The notes under the pieces: generated by a model
Database searches by the model: none
What the model was told of the DNA's origin: nothing
What the model saw: the letters and a program-made list of their open reading frames with translations, nothing else
From: Ferruginibacter sp.
GTDB lineage: Bacteria > Bacteroidota > Bacteroidia > Chitinophagales > Chitinophagaceae
Direction: 5' to 3'
DNA: 64,000 bases
NCBI GenBank assembly: GCA_013141115.1
Contig: JABFRP010000002.1
Span: 719,649-783,648 of the forward strand
In this document: piece by piece, positions 44,828 through 53,858 of the stretch
Numbering within the stretch: the first letter of the stretch is position 1
How the letters are laid out: each line of letters begins with the position of its first letter
Program-made: the position numbers and the translations under genes

Positions 44828-47761
44828 TTAATACCCGAATATTTCTTCCAAACTTAATCTTTTCAATTCGCCATATTTCTTCATGGTATCTTCCGGTAAT
44901 TTTTTATCGGATGCTACTACACAATACGTGTAAGGCTTGTTGGCCAGATATTCGCTATGGAATTTTTTCAACTCATTATAGCCAATATTATCTACAGCGG
45001 TATAAGTTGTTTTACGAATATCGCTGGTTAAACCTTTTTGCTGTGCAGTAAGGTAATTAAAAATAATACCGTCTTGCGTAATGCGTTCTGTTTCGATATC
45101 TTTTTTAATACCCGCTCTTGCAAACTTAATATTCTCTTCTACATTAGGTAAATCGTTCAGCAATTCATTCATGGCAATAACAGATTCGTTGAATTTATCT
45201 GCCTGGCAACCTACATACGCCAATGTATAAAACGGATCTTCTTTTTTATCAGGCTTTGCATAAAAAGCAAAAGTAGAATAGGCCAAAGCTTTACTTTCTC
45301 TTATGGTTTGAAAAACCAATGCGCCCATTCCGCCACCAAAATAATTATTAAAGATGTCTACCACAGGTTCTTTATCTGCACTGTAGGGTGCTGCATTTCT
45401 TACCCAGCGAATTTCGCTTTGCACCATATTATAATCTGCAAACAATACCTGGTTTTTAGTTTGCTCAGTAGTTACAAATTTTGTTTTTTCCTCGGCAGTT
45501 TTAAATGCAGCAGGTATTGCATGCACCGTTTTTAAGCCGGCAGTTAATTGCGCCAATGGCTGAGGGCCATAGTACAAAATTTTATGAGCATAGCTGTTCA
45601 AACTGTGTAATGCATTTACTAATTCTTCAGCAGTAGTGTTTTTTAATTCCTCGTCGCTAAAGGTGTAGTTAAAAGGATTTTTGTTACCAAACCTTGCGTA
45701 CGAAACCAGGCCACTCATAATAGCCGCTTTGTTGGCTTTAGCATCTGTTCTGGATTTGGTTATTCTTGCCTTTAATGCTTTCAATGCATTTTCGTCCGCT
45801 TTACAATTCCTCAACACATCTTCAAACAGCGTTACTGCTTTTGTAAAATTATCCTGCAAACCTTCAATAGTTACTGTAGTAAATTCTGTTCCTGCACTTA
45901 CGGTAAAGCTGCACGCAATTTGATAAAAGGCTTTGGTAATTTCCTCTGCACTCATTTTATCGGTACCTAAAAATTGCAGGTATTGTGCTGCTAAGCCTAA
46001 TTTTTTATTGTTCCAGGTACCCATATCAAAGCGATAGCGCAAACGGAAAATACTATTGTCTTTATTTTGTACATACAATACTTCCGCAGGGCCAACTTTT
46101 GCTTTTTGCAGATCTTTATTATAATCCATCCACACAGGTTTTACAACACTTGCCGGCATGCTATTTACTGTTTTTACAAAATCTGATTGTGCATCACGGT
46201 TGGTTTCCACCGGAGTAATGGGTGGCTTTTCTACTTTTATAATGCTCTTATCTTCTCCTTTACGTTTGTAAATAAATACATAATTATCGCCAAAATATTT
46301 GTTGGCAAAAGCCACTATATCCTTTTTGGTTAATTTAGATAGCTGATCGGTATAGGCCACCTGATCTTTCCAATCTAACTCTGCAGTAAAGGCATCCATT
46401 AAATCACTGGCTCTGGAGCTGTAAGATTCTGTTGCCTGTATTTTATTTTTCTTTTGATTGTTGATGATAGAAGTAATGAGCTTATCATCAAAATTACCTT
46501 TCTTTAAATTTTCAATCTCGCCCAGCATCAGGGCTTTTACATCTTCTAAAGTTTGGCCTTGTGTAGGATTGCCCTGCATGTACAACAAACCATAATCAAT
46601 TAAAGTAAATGCAGAGGCAGATGCCCTTAATAACTTTTGTTTCTTCACCAGGTTCAGGTCCATCAAACCAGCTTTACCGTTGGTTAATATCTGGCCCACT
46701 AAATCTGCCAGTAATACATCTTTATCTTTATTACCAGGTAATCTAAAGCCAATGGTTACACTTTCTGCATCCGGGCCAACCACTTCTGCAGCAATAGGTG
46801 CGGTAATAGGTTGTTCCTGCTCAAAAGTATATTTAGTAACGGGCTTATTTTGCATGTAAGAAAAAGTAGCTTCAACTTTTTTTATCATTTCATCGGGATT
46901 AAAATCGCCGCTTAAAATAACTGCCATGTTGTTGGGCACATAATATTTATTAAAGTACTTTCTTATCTCCGTTAATGATGGATTTTTTAAATGTTCAATA
47001 GTGCCAATGGTAGTTTGCAACCCGTAATTATGTTTCTTAAATAATTCAGCAAACAGCTTTTCAAAAACCCTTCTGCCATCAGCGTCAAGGCCACGGTTCT
47101 TTTCTTCGTACACAGCTTCCAGCTCGGTATGAAAAATTCTTAGTATCGGATTTCTAAAACGCTCCCCTTGTACTTTCAAATATTTATCAATTGCATTAGC
47201 AGGCACATCATCGGTATACACCGTTTGTTCAAAAGAAGTAAAAGCGTTGGTGCCCTGTGCGCCCATGGCTCCCATCATTTTATCATATTCGTTGGCAATG
47301 GAATATTTAGAAGCTACGCCGGAAACAGAATCAATACGATGATAAATGGCTTTGCGTTTTTCAACATCGGTAGTATGGTTGTATTCTTCATACAACGCAT
47401 CTATTTTATCCAGCTCCGGCTTCTCTTTAGCCCAGTCTAAAGAGCCATATTTATCGGTGCCTTTAAACAACATGTGCTCCAGATAATGCGCTAAGCCGGT
47501 ATTGGTAGATGGATCGGTTTTGCTGCCCGCCTTTGTTGCCACGTAACATTGTATACGTGGGTCTTTATTAGTAGGACTTAAAATTACGGTGAGGCCGTTT
47601 TTTAAAATATAAAATCTTGCTTTAGCAGGGTCGCCGGTTACATATTTGTAAGTATAGGCGCCAGAAGTGGCTTGCTTCCATTCGTACTTGCCGGTTTGGG
47701 CAAAAGCGGTAACCGTAGTAGCCAGCAGTACAACAAAAACCAACTGTTTTAAAAATCGCAT
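44828..47761 (-). CDS. M16 family (pitrilysin-like) zinc metallopeptidase
   Basis: A 977-aa exported peptidase. Signal peptide ends TAFAQ. The inverted zinc motif HxxEH occurs as AHYLEHMLF at ~92, with the third ligand Glu in AVYEEKNRGLDAD. Two M16 catalytic/non-catalytic halves are each followed by an M16_C domain (PNNMAVILSGDFNPDEMI; SEIRWVRNAAPYSADKE). The size fits the single-chain two-half enzymes of the pitrilysin/insulysin type that digest peptides in the periplasm. Followed by a clear terminator. Confidence 0.93.
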   Translation of the reverse strand: MRFLKQLVFVVLLATTVTAFAQTGKYEWKQATSGAYTYKYVTGDPAKARFYILKNGLTVILSPTNKDPRIQCYVATKAGSKTDPSTNTGLAHYLEHMLFKGTDKYGSLDWAKEKPELDKIDALYEEYNHTTDVEKRKAIYHRIDSVSGVASKYSIANEYDKMMGAMGAQGTNAFTSFEQTVYTDDVPANAIDKYLKVQGERFRNPILRIFHTELEAVYEEKNRGLDADGRRVFEKLFAELFKKHNYGLQTTIGTIEHLKNPSLTEIRKYFNKYYVPNNMAVILSGDFNPDEMIKKVEATFSYMQNKPVTKYTFEQEQPITAPIAAEVVGPDAESVTIGFRLPGNKDKDVLLADLVGQILTNGKAGLMDLNLVKKQKLLRASASAFTLIDYGLLYMQGNPTQGQTLEDVKALMLGEIENLKKGNFDDKLITSIINNQKKNKIQATESYSSRASDLMDAFTAELDWKDQVAYTDQLSKLTKKDIVAFANKYFGDNYVFIYKRKGEDKSIIKVEKPPITPVETNRDAQSDFVKTVNSMPASVVKPVWMDYNKDLQKAKVGPAEVLYVQNKDNSIFRLRYRFDMGTWNNKKLGLAAQYLQFLGTDKMSAEEITKAFYQIACSFTVSAGTEFTTVTIEGLQDNFTKAVTLFEDVLRNCKADENALKALKARITKSRTDAKANKAAIMSGLVSYARFGNKNPFNYTFSDEELKNTTAEELVNALHSLNSYAHKILYYGPQPLAQLTAGLKTVHAIPAAFKTAEEKTKFVTTEQTKNQVLFADYNMVQSEIRWVRNAAPYSADKEPVVDIFNNYFGGGMGALVFQTIRESKALAYSTFAFYAKPDKKEDPFYTLAYVGCQADKFNESVIAMNELLNDLPNVEENIKFARAGIKKDIETERITQDGIIFNYLTAQQKGLTSDIRKTTYTAVDNIGYNELKKFHSEYLANKPYTYCVVASDKKLPEDTMKKYGELKRLSLEEIFGY

Positions 47762-47847
47762 ACAAAGTTTGTTTTAGTAAATAAATTAAGCCGCTAAAGT
47801 ACTGATTCTGCTGTTTAAATTTATACCGTTCGCAACATTATTAACTT

Positions 47848-47855
47848 TACATTTG
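47848..47855 (+). promoter_or_regulatory. Putative -7 element for the alpha/beta hydrolase gene
   Basis: TACATTTG matches TAnnTTTG, 21 nt before ATG 47877. The -33 box is not clear. Confidence 0.4.
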
Positions 47856-47876
47856 ACAAATTTTTACCGTTAGTAT

Positions 47877-48812
47877 ATGAACAAATTCTGGAAGCTCCTT
47901 TTAAAAACAGTACTGGTATTATTTATATTGATAAATATTATCACTGCTTTTCATGCTTATAAATTCACTCATTTTTATGATGTGGGTGAAGTAACCGTAA
48001 AAAATAAGGGCGAAAAAACCGGCTGGGATAAAACCAAAGAAATACTGTTTGGCATCAATGCCGTTAAGCAGCAGAATACTGTTGCGGATACTGCCAACCA
48101 AAAAGTTATTTTAACTACCAGCGATAAAATAAAATTAGAAGGCTGGTACACAACAGTTGACAGCGCCAAAGGAACAGTATGTTTATTTCACGGGCATGGT
48201 GGCAAAAAAAGTGGCAACAATACCGAAGCCGAAGCCTTTAGAAAAATGGGCTACAATACTTTTCAAATAGACTTTAGAGCACATGGCAGCAGCAGTGGTA
48301 ATACCTGCACCATTGGTTATTTTGAAAGCGAAGATGTAAAACTGGCTTACGATTTTGTAAAAAATAACAACGAAAAAAACATTATCCTCTGGGGCATTTC
48401 CATGGGTGCGGCAGCTGTAACCAAAGCGGTGAATGATTATCCGTTGCAACCTAATAAAATAATTTTAGAAATGCCCTTTGGCTCCATTACCGAAGCTGCC
48501 GAAGGACGAATAAAAATGATGGGGCTGCCGCCGCAACCGCTGGCTACGCTTATTACTTTTTGGGGTGGTACCGAGCATGGCTTTTGGGCATTTAATATGA
48601 AGCCCAGTGAGTTTGCAAAAAAAATAAATTGTCCCGCATTATTGCAATGGGGCAAAAACGATCCCCGGGTGTCGCAAAAAGAAACCGATGATATTTATAG
48701 TAATATCAACAGCACAAAAAAATTAGTGGTGTATGAAAACAGCGGACACGAAAGCCTTTGTAAAAATGAAAATGAAAAGTGGATGAGGGAAATAAGTGAT
48801 TTTTTAAAATAG
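47877..48812 (+). CDS. Membrane-anchored alpha/beta hydrolase
   Basis: A 311-aa serine hydrolase with an N-terminal membrane anchor (LLLKTVLVLFILINIITAF). Oxyanion region CLFHGHGGKKSGN, nucleophile elbow LWGISMGAAAV (GxSxG), Asp in WGKNDPRV, His in YENSGHESLC. It resembles BEM46/YqkD-type hydrolases with unknown natural substrate. Its own promoter lies 21 nt upstream. Divergent from the M16 peptidase. Confidence 0.85.
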   Translation: MNKFWKLLLKTVLVLFILINIITAFHAYKFTHFYDVGEVTVKNKGEKTGWDKTKEILFGINAVKQQNTVADTANQKVILTTSDKIKLEGWYTTVDSAKGTVCLFHGHGGKKSGNNTEAEAFRKMGYNTFQIDFRAHGSSSGNTCTIGYFESEDVKLAYDFVKNNNEKNIILWGISMGAAAVTKAVNDYPLQPNKIILEMPFGSITEAAEGRIKMMGLPPQPLATLITFWGGTEHGFWAFNMKPSEFAKKINCPALLQWGKNDPRVSQKETDDIYSNINSTKKLVVYENSGHESLCKNENEKWMREISDFLK

Positions 48813-48928
48813 TTTTTGTAACCGAACAACATTTCTTTAATCAGTTTTACCAGTGTTGCATTTATCCCGATTATTTCAGGACTCTTGTACAACAAATCAG
48901 TATTCAGCATCATAGAATTTTTTGCACT

Positions 48929-50131
48929 ATGCATCCTAAAGATATTTCCATACAAGATTTTACTTATCATCTACCCGATGAAAAAATTGCCTTACATCCG
49001 CTAGAGCAACGAGATAGTTCTAAATTACTAGTATATAAAACCGGCAATATTACAGAAGACAGCTACAGTAATATTGATGCCCATCTACCCGAAAACAGTG
49101 TACTGATTTTTAACAACACCAAAGTAATTAAAGCAAGAATTTTATTTACCAAACCCACCGGCGGTATTATAGAAATATTTTTACTGGAACCATACCAGGC
49201 AGATTATACCAGTACTTTATCTGCCACAAAAAATTGCAAATGGAAATGTTTAATTGGTGGCGCCAGTAAATGGAAAGAAAAGGAATTAGTATTTGGCAAC
49301 TGGGGATTAACGGTACAAATGTTTGACAAGTTAACTGAAGCTTATATAGTGGAGTTTAATTGGAACGATACCATTTCATTTGCAGAGATACTGGAGCAGG
49401 CTGGCAATATTCCCTTACCCCCTTACATTAAAAGAAAAGCAGATGATGAAGATGCAGCACGCTACCAAACTATTTATGCTGCACATGATGGCTCGGTAGC
49501 TGCACCAACAGCAGGCTTGCATTTTACTGAAACGGTTTTTAAAAAATTAGCCGCAAAAAATATCAATCAATTATTTGTAACCCTTCACGTAGGTGCAGGC
49601 ACATTTAAACCGGTAAAAGCGGCTATCATGCAACAGCACGAAATGCATGCCGAATGGATCGATATTGATATAACCACCATTAAAAACCTGGCGGCTAATC
49701 TTAATAATACTATTGTTGCCGTTGGTACTACCAGTTTAAGAACTATTGAAAGTTTTTATTGGCTGGGGGTTAAAGCATTGCTTGATCCATTGGCACAACA
49801 ATTACAAATTACCCAGTGGGAAGTATATGAAGCATTAGCAGGCAAAGAAAATATTACTGCAAAAGAAGCTTTGGAAGCATTAATAAACTGGTTACAAAAA
49901 AATAATTGTTTCAGACTTTTTACACAAACACAAATACTAATTGCACCTGGTTATCAGTTTAAAATTGCCAAAGCTATTGTTACTAATTTTCATCAGCCTC
50001 AATCTACATTGCTATTATTAGTTGCTGCTGCTGTGGGTAACAACTGGAAGAAGATTTACAACTATGCCTTGGAAAACGATTTCAGGTTTTTGAGTTATGG
50101 AGACGGGAGTTTGTTATTTATTGAAGAATAA
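48929..50131 (+). CDS. queA: tRNA preQ1(34) S-adenosylmethionine ribosyltransferase-isomerase
   Basis: A 400-aa enzyme of queuosine biosynthesis that transfers the ribose of SAM to preQ1 in tRNA. Conserved strings are YHLPDEKIALHPLEQRDSS, NSVLIFNNTKVIKARI, IPLPPYIKRKADDEDAARYQT, VAAPTAGLHFT, THLHVGAGTF-like VTLHVGAGTFKPV and NFHQPQSTLL. Slightly longer than the usual ~350 aa. The cytoplasmic enzyme is encoded alone. Confidence 0.95.
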   Translation: MHPKDISIQDFTYHLPDEKIALHPLEQRDSSKLLVYKTGNITEDSYSNIDAHLPENSVLIFNNTKVIKARILFTKPTGGIIEIFLLEPYQADYTSTLSATKNCKWKCLIGGASKWKEKELVFGNWGLTVQMFDKLTEAYIVEFNWNDTISFAEILEQAGNIPLPPYIKRKADDEDAARYQTIYAAHDGSVAAPTAGLHFTETVFKKLAAKNINQLFVTLHVGAGTFKPVKAAIMQQHEMHAEWIDIDITTIKNLAANLNNTIVAVGTTSLRTIESFYWLGVKALLDPLAQQLQITQWEVYEALAGKENITAKEALEALINWLQKNNCFRLFTQTQILIAPGYQFKIAKAIVTNFHQPQSTLLLLVAAAVGNNWKKIYNYALENDFRFLSYGDGSLLFIEE

Positions 50132-50152
50132 GATCATTATCCCTGCATATTT

Positions 50153-50755
50153 TTACGGCTGTATAGTAACCTTTGTTCCTACAGGTATATAACTAAACAG
50201 GTCTTTCATTTCAGTATATTTTACAGAAACACAACCGTCCGTCCAGTTATAAAAATTATCTACAGTCCATTCTTCGTCGGGCCGGGTGGCATGTATGGCA
50301 ATGCCATTGCCAATTCTTGCATTTTTGGGTATCACCCCTTTTGCTTTGCGCTCATTAAACCGCTGGTAACTTTCGTTAGTGGGGTAATCCAGTAACAGTT
50401 CTGGCCCCCATTTGGGATGAATTTTTTTAAGGATGATCTTAAACTGGCCGGTGGGAGTACGCTTATCCCCTTCCTTCATTTTATCACTCAGGTCTTTACT
50501 GCCAAAAACAATGGGATAAGTAGCATACCAGCCTTCTTCATCATATACTTTAAGTTCGTAATCGCTTTTATCAACAATAATATAGTAGGTATTTTCAACA
50601 GAATCTTCTTCCACTGCAGGTTTAGGTTTTGCCGTAACTTTTGCAGCAGGTGTTTTACCAACAGGTTTTTTCTTTTTGCCTTTATCAATAGTAAAAGAAA
50701 CTATTGCCGCCAGGGAAAAAAATAAAAGAAAATGGTTAAACCGAATTTGTTTCAT
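50153..50755 (-). CDS. L,D-transpeptidase (YkuD family)
   Basis: A 200-aa exported enzyme with an N-terminal hydrophobic segment and a Lys/Pro/Ala-rich linker (~25-50). The YkuD domain has the DKSDYELKVYDEEGW start, GKRTPTGQFKI-type GDKRTPTGQFKI, GIAIHATR with the His, and WTDGCVSV with the catalytic Cys. L,D-transpeptidases crosslink peptidoglycan or attach proteins to it. Convergent with queA, 21 nt between stop codons. Confidence 0.9.
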   Translation of the reverse strand: MKQIRFNHFLLFFSLAAIVSFTIDKGKKKKPVGKTPAAKVTAKPKPAVEEDSVENTYYIIVDKSDYELKVYDEEGWYATYPIVFGSKDLSDKMKEGDKRTPTGQFKIILKKIHPKWGPELLLDYPTNESYQRFNERKAKGVIPKNARIGNGIAIHATRPDEEWTVDNFYNWTDGCVSVKYTEMKDLFSYIPVGTKVTIQP

Positions 50756-50913
50756 GCCTAATTGAATTTGTGTTGTTACTTCTCAAACGCCGTGCCATGT
50801 AAAAATATTTTAAAGCGGTGAATAACATTAACAAATTGTATGTAATGTGGAAAAATTACCTGCCAACAATACTAGTTTTATTTTTAAATGTGGGTAAAAC
50901 TACGATTACTGTA

Positions 50914-50941
50914 AAATAAAAAAACCTCCGGCAAGCAGAGG
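50914..50941 (-). terminator. Terminator after sigma/anti-sigma/barrel operon
   Basis: On the - strand CCTCTG-CTTGC-CGGAGG forms a 6-bp stem with one U-G pair, followed by a run of T. It lies ~80 nt past the barrel gene stop. Confidence 0.65.
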
Positions 50942-50953
50942 CTATATTATTAA

Positions 50954-50999
50954 ACCCAAGCCCTCGCCTGTTTACACCCGGGGTTCAACAGGCTTGGGT
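50954..50999. other. Structured 46-nt inverted repeat in barrel gene 3' region
   Basis: ACCCAAGCC (50954-50962) pairs with GGCTTGGGT (50991-50999). Inside, CCTGTT and AACAGG can also pair. It lies between the barrel stop and its terminator, so it is in the 3' untranslated region. It could be a stabiliser or a 3'-derived small RNA. Confidence 0.5.
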
Positions 51000-51021
51000 A
51001 TGAGTGAGAGAGCAATTTTTT

Positions 51022-51897
51022 TTACCAGTTGCTGAAACGGATACCCACAGTATAAGGCTTCATATCCAAACTATGCTCGTAAAAAGATTTCGGGCTGTAC
51101 GATCCGTAAAAGTGTGCAGGGCCTAATCTTAACTCGGCAACATAACTCAGCTTAAAACGCTCCAGATCATAGTCGCCTTTATTGCGGTCTTTACCTCTTT
51201 CGCCACTTTTTTGTTTATTGCGTTGGCTGTATAAATAACCTGCACTTACACCGGCACTAAAGCCAATCCCTTTTCTTTTGCTGCCGGGGTTGCTGGTAAA
51301 ATTCAACATAATAGGTACTGTTAAATAATCGGCAGCTAATTTATTTTTAGAGAACGAAATAGAATCCCTGAAAATAAATGGCGCATTGGTTTGTATACCT
51401 GCGGTATAAGGCACCACACCATTCTCTTTATAACTTAAAGATGATTTGTAACGGTAATTATTCATTTCCAGCCCCACGCCATATTTTAAGTTAACATGGT
51501 GTTTTACCAAATTTAAACGCTGCATAAAAAACCACAGGTTTACATTAACGCTTTTTCCGGTACGTAGTTTAAAATCGCTTTTATCAATTACAGGAAAGCC
51601 TGGCCTGCTAACTAAGTAGCTGCCTGCGGTTGCATAATTGGTATTATCGGTATAGTTGGCAAAACCCAAATCCACTATCCACCAATTGGTGCTTACGTTG
51701 GCATTTTTTCTTTTTTCATTATCCTTTCTACCCATGGTAATATTTACATCCTTGTCATTTTTATTTTTACCATTCTTTACTATTATAATACCACCAATGC
51801 GAATGGTATCTGATTTTTTTGTTTTTGTACTGTCTGTTTGTGCTGTTGCGCTTAAGCAAATGATTGCTGCTGCTAAAAATGTAATTAGCTGTTTCAT
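51022..51897 (-). CDS. Outer-membrane beta-barrel protein of the sigma operon
   Basis: A 291-aa exported barrel with a signal peptide ending CLSATAQ. The sequence has alternating strands such as WWIVDLGFANYTDNTNYA, RLNLVKHHVNLKYGVGLEMN and ends YTVGIRFSNW (aromatic terminus). It belongs to the PorT-like/beta-barrel class. It is the last gene of the sigma-anti-sigma run, 19 nt after the anti-sigma-like gene, so it is either the regulated output or a sensor partner. Confidence 0.75.
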   Translation of the reverse strand: MKQLITFLAAAIICLSATAQTDSTKTKKSDTIRIGGIIIVKNGKNKNDKDVNITMGRKDNEKRKNANVSTNWWIVDLGFANYTDNTNYATAGSYLVSRPGFPVIDKSDFKLRTGKSVNVNLWFFMQRLNLVKHHVNLKYGVGLEMNNYRYKSSLSYKENGVVPYTAGIQTNAPFIFRDSISFSKNKLAADYLTVPIMLNFTSNPGSKRKGIGFSAGVSAGYLYSQRNKQKSGERGKDRNKGDYDLERFKLSYVAELRLGPAHFYGSYSPKSFYEHSLDMKPYTVGIRFSNW

Positions 51898-51916
51898 GTG
51901 TCCTGTTTTTAAAAAG

Positions 51917-53023
51917 TTATTTAATTGCAATGTCGAAGCCGGCTACTTTAATGCCGTTGCCTGTTTTTACGTTGGTGTTACGTTCCACCAATCTTTTTAC
52001 TTTGCGGAAGAAGCCACCCAGTTTTGTTTTTTTAGCGTTGTCTTCTTCTGTAAAATTATCTTTATCGGCATTGCTTTCGGTAAAGTTGGCGTTTAATGCG
52101 TAGCCATTAACTACATCATTATTAAGTTCAGCAACTGAAGTTTTATTTCCGGAATTTATTTTATCATTTGCTGTATTCATTTGTGATACGGTTGCTATAT
52201 CGGCTTCGTTACTCCTGGCTTTGTTAAAATTATTATAATCAGGTTTGGGTAAATTGTTACTTGGTTTTTTTTGTTCTTGTTGTACAGCAATTACATCATC
52301 ATTAGTTTGTTGAGGAGTACTTTGTTGTATTTTATTATTATTATTATTAACAGGCTGGTTATTTTTTTGTGATGCTTGCTTAATTACGTTTTCTGTAGTT
52401 GCAATTTCTGTAGTTGCGGGGGCAACAATTTGCTGTGGCGTTTGCACAGTATTTGTGGCAGAATTATTTGCTGGCTGCTTTGGTAAAGTTGTTTTTACTT
52501 CAGTAGCTGTAGCAACAGTTGCTTCAGTTGCTTTATTGGTGGTATTTAGTGAAACTGTAGCCCAAATACCAAAACCTATAACCACCGCTGCGGCAGCCAT
52601 CCGGCGCCATGGCATACCCACTACTTTTCCTTCTTCTTTACGATACAGTATTTTTTTATTGGCAAATACAATTGCGGTATCAGGCTGTAATTTAGTTTGC
52701 TGCAATAATGCCAATTCTTTATTAGCAGCGGTATCAGTTTTTAATAATTTTTCAAAACTTAATTTATCTGCAGTATTTAATTCATCATCTACATACAATA
52801 ATAAATTTTCCTGCAGGGCAGTAAACTCTTCTTTAAGCAAACTGGTTTTATCAAAAACTATAGCATCGGCACTCATTACCGTTTGCTGTAGCATGTTCAG
52901 TTCTTCCTTTAAGTCTGCATTTTGCTGCACAAATAATTCCACTGCATTCCTTTCCGTTGCAGATAGTTCATTATCTACATACAGTAAAAAAAACTCTTCG
53001 TAATTATTTCTGTTGATGTTCAT
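51917..53023 (-). CDS. Anti-sigma-like membrane protein with duplicated N-terminal module
   Basis: A 368-aa protein. Two homologous cytoplasmic modules occur in tandem: FLLYVDNELSATERN ... ELNMLQQT ... AIVFDKTSLL (~12-62) and LLLYVDDELNTADKL ... ELALLQQT ... AIVFANKKILY (~73-127). They are zinc-free versions of the anti-sigma LLxYLDGELS helices. A membrane helix follows (~143-160; AAAAVVIGFGIWATVSL), then a long N/Q/T-rich periplasmic part and a Lys-rich C-terminus. It sits 75 nt after the ECF sigma gene on the same strand, so it likely holds that sigma at the membrane. Confidence 0.75.
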   Translation of the reverse strand: MNINRNNYEEFFLLYVDNELSATERNAVELFVQQNADLKEELNMLQQTVMSADAIVFDKTSLLKEEFTALQENLLLYVDDELNTADKLSFEKLLKTDTAANKELALLQQTKLQPDTAIVFANKKILYRKEEGKVVGMPWRRMAAAAVVIGFGIWATVSLNTTNKATEATVATATEVKTTLPKQPANNSATNTVQTPQQIVAPATTEIATTENVIKQASQKNNQPVNNNNNKIQQSTPQQTNDDVIAVQQEQKKPSNNLPKPDYNNFNKARSNEADIATVSQMNTANDKINSGNKTSVAELNNDVVNGYALNANFTESNADKDNFTEEDNAKKTKLGGFFRKVKRLVERNTNVKTGNGIKVAGFDIAIK

Positions 53024-53033
53024 TTTTATATTT

Positions 53034-53097
53034 ATTACACGAATTTTTATGAATTACACGAATGCTCAGCAATTCGTGTAATTTGTCTAATTCGTGT
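53034..53097. repeat. Nested inverted repeats of ATTACACGAAT
   Basis: ATTACACGAAT at 53034-53044 and again at 53053-53063, with the complement ATTCGTGTAAT at 53072-53082 and ATTCGTGT at 53090-53097. 53053-53082 forms an 11-bp hairpin with an 8-nt loop. It lies in the spacer between the sigma and anti-sigma genes and reaches the sigma stop codon. Confidence 0.85.
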
Positions 53098-53098
53098 G

Positions 53099-53584
53099 TC
53101 AAATAACGTTTTCCACTTTTACAATATACTCCCTCAATAATAACCTTGCTCTGTGTAAATATACTTTCACCTGGCTTTCGTTAAGGTTGGTAATTTGTCC
53201 AATTTCTTCGTAGCTGTAGCCTTCATAATCTTTCAGCATTACCAAACTACGTTGCAATTCGCTCAATTTACCCAACGCTTCATTTAAAATGCGTTTGGTA
53301 TCATGAGCTGGCCCTACGCTTCCCCTATCGTTCTCATTAAATTCTTCTCGTAAACTGATCCTTTTATTCTTCCTGATATGGTCTATCATCTGGTGGTAGG
53401 CCACAGTAAACAAAAAGCTTTTACTCCTTTCATTGTCCACCGTTTCCCTGTTGATCCACATTTTTTCAAATGCGCCCTGCACCACATCCCGTGCATCCTC
53501 TTCGTGCCTCAAATTTTTGAGGATAAAGCGGTACACATTATCTGCATACAGGTTTACACATTCATTGTACTCTCTCTCAGTCAT
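53099..53584 (-). CDS. ECF RNA polymerase sigma factor
   Basis: A 161-aa sigma-70 factor of the ECF type. Region 2: YADNVYRFILKNLRHEEDARDVVQGAFEKMW; region 4: LNEALGKLSELQRSLVMLKDYEGYSYEEIGQITNLNESQVKVYLHRARLLL (both given in broken form in families). ATG 53584 (TEREYNEC) is chosen; an extension of 32 residues upstream to 53680 (MAKKYFFAFFCNF...) is not sigma-like. It is the first gene of a three-gene run, and its regulon probably includes the downstream barrel. Confidence 0.9.
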   Translation of the reverse strand: MTEREYNECVNLYADNVYRFILKNLRHEEDARDVVQGAFEKMWINRETVDNERSKSFLFTVAYHQMIDHIRKNKRISLREEFNENDRGSVGPAHDTKRILNEALGKLSELQRSLVMLKDYEGYSYEEIGQITNLNESQVKVYLHRARLLLREYIVKVENVI

Positions 53585-53777
53585 ACAAGGTTGATGGGGT
53601 AAAAGGTTAGTTTTTTTGTATAATACGAAGGTCAGTAATAAAAAGTTACAGAAAAAGGCAAAAAAATATTTTTTTGCCAATCTGTAAGGCTATGGTCATC
53701 ATTCTTGTGTCACTCCCTTGTACCGCATACCGCTATTGAGCTTTTATCATAGCGGTTGGTATAAATATTAACCTTCG

Positions 53778-53818
53778 CCCCAATTTACCAATTCTCTCTT
53801 TAAGCAGAGGGGTTGGGG
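53778..53818. repeat. Bacteroidota-style intergenic repeat (CCCCAA ... TTGGGG)
   Basis: CCCCAA at 53778-53783 and TTGGGG at 53813-53818, with CTCT/AGAG inside, can fold into a hairpin. The GAGGGGTTGGGGTGAGG string is familiar from spacers of several Bacteroidota genomes. A second hairpin, ACCGCTAT/ATAGCGGT (53729-53756), lies just before it. Confidence 0.5.
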
Positions 53819-53831
53819 TGAGGTTTTTCCT

Positions 53832-53839
53832 TACATTTG
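53832..53839 (+). promoter_or_regulatory. Putative -7 element for kbl
   Basis: TACATTTG matches TAnnTTTG, 19 nt before ATG 53859. It lies right after the intergenic repeat. Confidence 0.45.
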
Positions 53840-53858
53840 CCCTTAGTAAACTAAGCTT

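Noticed and set aside
50940..51000. tRNA-like sequence (GGGGTTCAACAGG)
   Set aside because: No acceptor stem, anticodon arm or CCA end can be built; the fold is a simple hairpin.
53585..53680. N-terminal extension of the ECF sigma factor
   Set aside because: The 32 residues are hydrophobic and unlike sigma region 2; ATG 53584 gives the normal start.
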